Source: CAYYYA01 sp964517065
Lineage (GTDB): Bacteria; Patescibacteriota; Patescibacteriia; UBA1558; 2-01-FULL-52-15
Reading direction: 5' to 3'
NCBI GenBank assembly: GCA_964517065.1
Contig: CAZFBK010000016.1
Span: forward strand, 1-17,098
DNA: 17,098 nt
Made by a program: the position numbers and the translations under genes. Shown here one piece after another: positions 13,314-17,098 of the stretch. Within the stretch, counting starts at the first letter, position 1. Every line of letters begins with the position of its first letter. The notes under the pieces are model-generated. The model saw only the letters and a program-made list of their open reading frames with translations. It was not told the DNA's origin and made no database searches.

Positions 13314-13850
13314 CTATTTTTTGCGAGAAGTTACGAATAATGACATCAGGAGTGAAAGTGCCAGAGTGATAAACCACGCGGTGCCGAGTTGAAGTGATAG
13401 TTGTGACACACGTGCCTCAACTTCGCGCAATGACCGTCCCGAGATAACCCAACCTTTACTAAATGGTTGGATGACCAACGCCTGACGGATGGTTGCCGTT
13501 GGTTGCCAAGTGACGCGATGCTGGCCATGAGCTCGGGCGTAGGCTAGTGTTCCTTGCGGTGGTTTCTGTGGTTGACCATTGATGACGCCGGAGCTGGCTG
13601 CGACCGTACCATTGCTATCTACGACCATAACGAAGGGAGCGAGACTGGTGCCAAGGTCGACTGTTTGTTGGCCGACGACGGTAGCAGCGGTGGCGCCTTG
13701 ATCAAGGTCGCGGGCAGCGTCTTCTGCTAATTGGATTTGAGGATCATTGGCGCTCTGACGCAGGATCTGCTGACCGGTGGCATAGACCGCGCCAAAGATC
13801 AGAGTAACGGCTAGCGCCAGTGGCAACCACATTTTGATAGAAAATATCAT
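13314..13850 (-). CDS. Two-helix membrane protein with extracytoplasmic sensor-like domain, unknown function
   Basis: 178 residues. Membrane segments lie at about 7-27 (WLPLALAVTLIFGAVYA) and 155-172 (AWFITLALSLLMSLFV), with an exported domain of about 125 residues between and a short basic cytoplasmic tail (TSRKK). The domain contains LAPFVMVVDSNGTVAASSGV and ALVIQPFSKGWVISGRSL, which look like the strands of a PAS/Cache-type sensor domain as in histidine kinases, but no kinase or output domain follows. REVEARVSQLSLQLGTAWF before the last helix may be a coiled coil. It is the first gene of the operon with the ferric-reductase-like and hydrolase genes. A promoter at 13877-13905 fits. No recognised family. 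Confidence 0.7.
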   Translation of the reverse strand: MIFSIKMWLPLALAVTLIFGAVYATGQQILRQSANDPQIQLAEDAARDLDQGATAATVVGQQTVDLGTSLAPFVMVVDSNGTVAASSGVINGQPQKPPQGTLAYARAHGQHRVTWQPTATIRQALVIQPFSKGWVISGRSLREVEARVSQLSLQLGTAWFITLALSLLMSLFVTSRKK

Positions 13851-13876
13851 AGAGATAGATTATTGTTTATGCTTCT

Positions 13877-13905
13877 ATAGTAATGGGGAATTGAGCTAGT
13901 GGCAA
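13877..13905 (-). promoter_or_regulatory. Promoter of the three-gene membrane operon
   Basis: Minus strand TTGCCA (13905-13900), 17 bp, TACTAT (13882-13877). Expected start near 13870, about 20 nt before the ATG at 13850. Confidence 0.5.
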
Positions 13906-13916
13906 GAGTAATAAAC

Positions 13917-13946
13917 AAAAAACTGCCAGACCTAGACCGGCAGTTT
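13917..13946 (-). terminator. Terminator of the large repeat protein gene
   Basis: Minus strand AAACTGCC (13946-13939) pairs with GGCAGTTT (13927-13920), 8 bp with an 11-nt loop, and a T-run follows. It lies 5 bp after the stop at 13952. Confidence 0.8.
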
Positions 13947-13951
13947 ATCTC

Positions 13952-16900
13952 TTATTCTATACGGTAGATAGCATCAACGGTGATAGGTTTGCCGCCTAGC
14001 TCTGGAATAGAGCTGACGAGCTCAGGTACTTTGTCATCAGGAATACCGGAAGCTTCAAACTGGTTCTGAGCTGCTTCATAGGCTCGAGTTAGTAGACTCT
14101 TAGCTGTTTTAGCCGGCACATCTTTCACAACAGTATAGATGGCATCGCCCTGACGCCAGACTTCAGTGTCGTGACGACCAAGCCAATCTTGTCCGTGATC
14201 AGTCCGTAGCCAGCCGGCTGTCATCTCATTTGAATCATAGTGCTGAGCCTTATCGATAGATTCCAAATAGTTGGTATCGTGGAGTGCTTCTTTTACTTGT
14301 GTCATTAAGGCCTCCTGACCATGAGGATGTCCGTAGAGAATCTGATTGATAATAGCTGTTGTCGAGGCAGGTGATAACCCCTGATCAATACTCAGTATCT
14401 TTGATCCGCCATCAGCGATAGCCTGATCCAGAGCTTGCGGAGTAATACCGAGATAGTGGGTACCCTGGAGAATAGAGTCGACATTGTCAGCCGTCAGTGC
14501 CTCACTGGGATTATTGATAATCCAATGATGCAGTATCTCATTGTTATGAACAATACTAGCCATCTGCTCGGGGTTCAATGATTTGGCGTGATCAAAAAGT
14601 AGACTGGTTATGGAATGATCTTTCATCACTGCATCGAAGTTGATCACTTGCCCAGCTTGGATCTGATCAATCGACTGACCAGCATGGAGGCCGAATTGTT
14701 CTGGGTGGGCTTGAATTTTATCTTTGATTGAATCAATCAGATAGGTCTTTTGTGCGTCATTTAAATTACTAAATCTATCTTTGAATTTTTCAGACAGGAG
14801 ATGTTCAGTTGTTTTCCAAACGTTACTACCACGTTCAACTGCTGCGGTATAATGTTCCGTCGGTAGGGAAGTTGGTAAATGTGTTTGACCGTCTTCAACG
14901 ATATTGGTTTGGGAGGCTGTCTGGAAAGGCGACGTCACTGCAGTGCCATCAGTACCGGCAGTTTGACGCAAATGTTCTGGATCAGTCCCGGTAGCCCCAT
15001 GATGATTATCACTGAGGAGATCATGATCGACACGGGCCTCTTGAGCAAATTTAGTAATCAGGTATCCACCAAGTGCAAAACCAGCACCCCACAAGCCGCC
15101 TTTGATCATTTCTTTGGTGATATACGAACGACGACGTTTATCGGTACCACTCAGCTGATTACGCAAGAAAGTTTCAATTTGATTTTGGACTTTGAGTTGG
15201 TATTTGCTCAGTTTGGCAAGCTCTGGTTGGGGCAACGTGGTTTTGTCTAACCAAGTACCAGCTAGGGCTTCTCCCATGGCATTCATCAGTCGATAATGGT
15301 TCACTACCCGTTCTTCAGCCGGACCAAAATTGACAAGGCCTCGTTCTAGTTGGTAAGCAGTATAATCAATTCTGCGTTTTAATCGCATCTGCAAATTGGC
15401 TCGTTTCGATACGTCTGTTTCTAGATCAATTCTCATCATCATTTCTTCCAGTTTGACCGTCAGTCCTCCACTAACCCCGGCTAAATCCGATTCGTCTGTA
15501 GTAGCGATAGAATTATTGAGATAAGCAAGTCTTCCTTCCATGGAAGCAATGTGCGCCTTGATCTTAGCAGTCTCTTTCTCATCTGAAGTTTTTGCTAGGT
15601 TGTCTTGTTCTTTTCTGATTTTTTGATCAAGGCTTTTTTGTTCTGCTGAAAGATTAGCTTTGCGTGTATCTACATCCATCACCACAGGTTGCATAGTAGC
15701 TCGCTCGTTACTGGTATCGGCTACACCTTTGCGGGCTAGTCGGTCGCGTTCTTTGAGCGTATCTTGGCTGCGATCATGTGCACGCCAGGCGCCGACTGCC
15801 AGAGCAGCAATAGGTGCTCCAATAGCTCCCAGTGCATGGACGGTAGCTAGACGAGTAAGTGAGCCACCCACGGCGTATAAACCGCGTTCAGTTAGCGTCG
15901 ACTTCAAACCCTCGACCCATAGTTTTGGCGATTTGATATTCAGCAGAGCTTTCTCTACTTGTGGATGCGCTGTTAGTGTCTGATCCATCTGAATACCAAA
16001 GTGAGCCCGCAGGATTGCTAGTTCAACTGCAGGAGCGTCCTGAGTTTTACTGATTTCACGTAAAAGATTTTCACTGTATTTTTGAAAGAGTGCCGTCTGT
16101 TCGGTAAACTGCTTCTTTTCTTTGGCAGTCCCTGTCTTTTGCCATTCCACCGGCAGACGGGCTAGGTCGTTAGCCGCTTGATTAAAACGTTGCATTGCCA
16201 CATCTTGGAGTGGAGTGATAGGACCATCGATACCCAAATTCACAGGAGTGATGTACTGCTTTTTCATTCGGCCGTTCTCAACGATGATCTCAGGTTGCAA
16301 AAGCTCCATGCCATCGATAAGCTGACGCAGCGCTTGCACTTTCAGAGCCTCATCACCAACTTCAAGCTCAGTAAGGGCTTCCTTCTTGCCTTTGGCTACA
16401 AAAATACCTTTAAGCCACGATTTGGATATTCGTTGGAAGGCGTTGCCTGTTTTCAATCCCTTATGTGCTCGTTCGGTGATCGTTTCCATCATCATGCTTT
16501 GGAAATTCTCTACCACCAGAGCTTTCTGTCCATCGGTCAAGGCGGCAAAGCCTTCAAGTTTCTCTGGATCAATATTAAATTGTTTTAGTGTCTGTGCAAT
16601 CCACTCGGCGGAATAGTGTTCTGGTTTGTTTTTGTTGGTTAGCTCGACAGAAATCTCAACTGAAGTAGTGGTCTCAGTTGTTGTTGGTTTCTTTTCTGTA
16701 TTCCAGGCACGCAAGGTACTGAGCGCAATACGCTTCGTCACGCCCTCTGCATTCTCGACGTCGGCAAAGCCAAAGATCTTTTGGCCCATGACGGTTTCGG
16801 AAACATAGGTGATATGCCAGCCGGATTCCAACTCACCGGTTTCTTCAGATAAGATCAAAACTTCCTCACCCTCATGGAATGATCGGTCAGGTTCGGCTTC

Positions 16901-17098
16901 TGTCTCTGCTGGTTGCTCCGGTGCTGGGTTCCAAGTCTCGAGCTTACTCATCTCAAAGGTTCGTCTCGTTCCTTGGGTATTGATGATGACTGCCCGCTCA
17001 ACCTCTCGGCTGGCTAAGGACATGGTATAGATATCTTCGATAGTCCAATCTTCTTCTATTGCGCCTGATTCTGTGATGATTTTTACTTTGTCGCCGAT
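13952..17098 (-). CDS. Very large membrane-associated protein with N-terminal repeats (5' end outside window), function unknown
   Basis: The frame is open to the right edge, giving 1048 codons; the ATG at 17023 is probably internal, because the 25 codons above it form the start of a repeat. Two copies of a module of about 57 residues are visible: GDKVKIITESGAIEEDW to SKLETWN (16928-17095) and GEEVLILSEETGELESGW to STLRAWN (16700-16870). They are SH3/KOW-like in pattern. Then come a long helical region, a hydrophobic segment (GALGAIGAPIAALAVGAW, near 15780-15840), a charged coiled coil (SAEQKSLDQKIRKEQDNLAK and onward, near 15530-15670), a further helical part, one clear membrane segment (GLWGAGFALGGYLITKF, near 15050-15100) and an exported or C-terminal domain of about 350 residues. 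I do not recognise the family; large proteins of this build are common in Patescibacteria. A terminator follows the stop. Confidence 0.8.
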   Translation of the reverse strand: MGDKVKIITESGAIEEDWTIEDIYTMSLASREVERAVIINTQGTRRTFEMSKLETWNPAPEQPAETEAEPDRSFHEGEEVLILSEETGELESGWHITYVSETVMGQKIFGFADVENAEGVTKRIALSTLRAWNTEKKPTTTETTTSVEISVELTNKNKPEHYSAEWIAQTLKQFNIDPEKLEGFAALTDGQKALVVENFQSMMMETITERAHKGLKTGNAFQRISKSWLKGIFVAKGKKEALTELEVGDEALKVQALRQLIDGMELLQPEIIVENGRMKKQYITPVNLGIDGPITPLQDVAMQRFNQAANDLARLPVEWQKTGTAKEKKQFTEQTALFQKYSENLLREISKTQDAPAVELAILRAHFGIQMDQTLTAHPQVEKALLNIKSPKLWVEGLKSTLTERGLYAVGGSLTRLATVHALGAIGAPIAALAVGAWRAHDRSQDTLKERDRLARKGVADTSNERATMQPVVMDVDTRKANLSAEQKSLDQKIRKEQDNLAKTSDEKETAKIKAHIASMEGRLAYLNNSIATTDESDLAGVSGGLTVKLEEMMMRIDLETDVSKRANLQMRLKRRIDYTAYQLERGLVNFGPAEERVVNHYRLMNAMGEALAGTWLDKTTLPQPELAKLSKYQLKVQNQIETFLRNQLSGTDKRRRSYITKEMIKGGLWGAGFALGGYLITKFAQEARVDHDLLSDNHHGATGTDPEHLRQTAGTDGTAVTSPFQTASQTNIVEDGQTHLPTSLPTEHYTAAVERGSNVWKTTEHLLSEKFKDRFSNLNDAQKTYLIDSIKDKIQAHPEQFGLHAGQSIDQIQAGQVINFDAVMKDHSITSLLFDHAKSLNPEQMASIVHNNEILHHWIINNPSEALTADNVDSILQGTHYLGITPQALDQAIADGGSKILSIDQGLSPASTTAIINQILYGHPHGQEALMTQVKEALHDTNYLESIDKAQHYDSNEMTAGWLRTDHGQDWLGRHDTEVWRQGDAIYTVVKDVPAKTAKSLLTRAYEAAQNQFEASGIPDDKVPELVSSIPELGGKPITVDAIYRIE
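16700..17095 (-). repeat. Two tandem copies of a module of about 57 residues inside the large protein
   Basis: Both copies follow the pattern G(D/E)-x-V-x-I-x(3-4)-(S/T)G-x-(I/L)E-x-x-W-x-I, then a hydrophobic strand, then a T/S-L-x-x-WN end. They are joined by an acidic, Pro-rich linker (PAPEQPAETEAEPDRS). The first copy reaches the window edge, so more copies may lie to the right. Confidence 0.6.

Overview
The window looks like a chromosomal segment of a Patescibacteria (CPR) genome. The best evidence is the set of protein types: a PIF1-like helicase with a C-terminal SANT-like tail, a short 'DLALMIKEGFDGVDKRLE' coiled-coil protein, a BRO-N antirepressor-like protein with the 'NTEGIFRLVQSIPSPKAEPFKRWL' core (given here only as a family reminder), Cys-rich membrane-anchored proteins and a very large unrecognised membrane protein. 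Almost every gene is on the minus strand, and most starts have no Shine-Dalgarno sequence. The lineage call is an inference from remembered families, not from a search.

Layout. 1-1574: PIF1-like helicase, running off the left edge. 1745-3605: an MFS exporter preceded by a HigB/HigA-like toxin-antitoxin pair. 3692-5233: a membrane-anchored Cys-rich protein and a stand-alone HD hydrolase of the (p)ppGpp-hydrolase type. 5288-5521: a promoter, a structured RNA of about 200 nt and a strong terminator upstream of the HD gene; this is the best candidate for an undescribed cis-regulatory RNA. 5681-7643: a HaeIII-like restriction-modification operon (GGCC specificity expected), more AT-rich than its surroundings. 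7709-9367: an island on the opposite strand with two secreted proteins, a parallel beta-helix protein and a small partner. They have consensus Shine-Dalgarno sites, a shared C-terminal tail, their own promoter and a perfect-palindrome terminator. This part is foreign to the rest (gene transfer or a chimeric assembly).

9493-10206: a small coiled-coil gene, then about 490 bp without a protein gene but with a series of plus-strand sigma70-like promoters, each followed by a short hairpin terminator, which may encode tandem small RNAs. 10197-11416: a BRO-N protein divergent from a 58-residue zinc-ribbon gene whose mRNA would start with a 32-bp perfect palindrome. 11548-13850: a three-gene operon (sensor-like membrane protein, ferric-reductase-like membrane protein, alpha/beta-hydrolase lipoprotein) with promoter and terminator. 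13952-17098: a large membrane protein with N-terminal repeats, running off the right edge.

No tRNA, rRNA, CRISPR array or transposase was found. The genes that clearly work together are the toxin-antitoxin pair, the restriction-modification pair, the two secreted island proteins and the three-gene operon.
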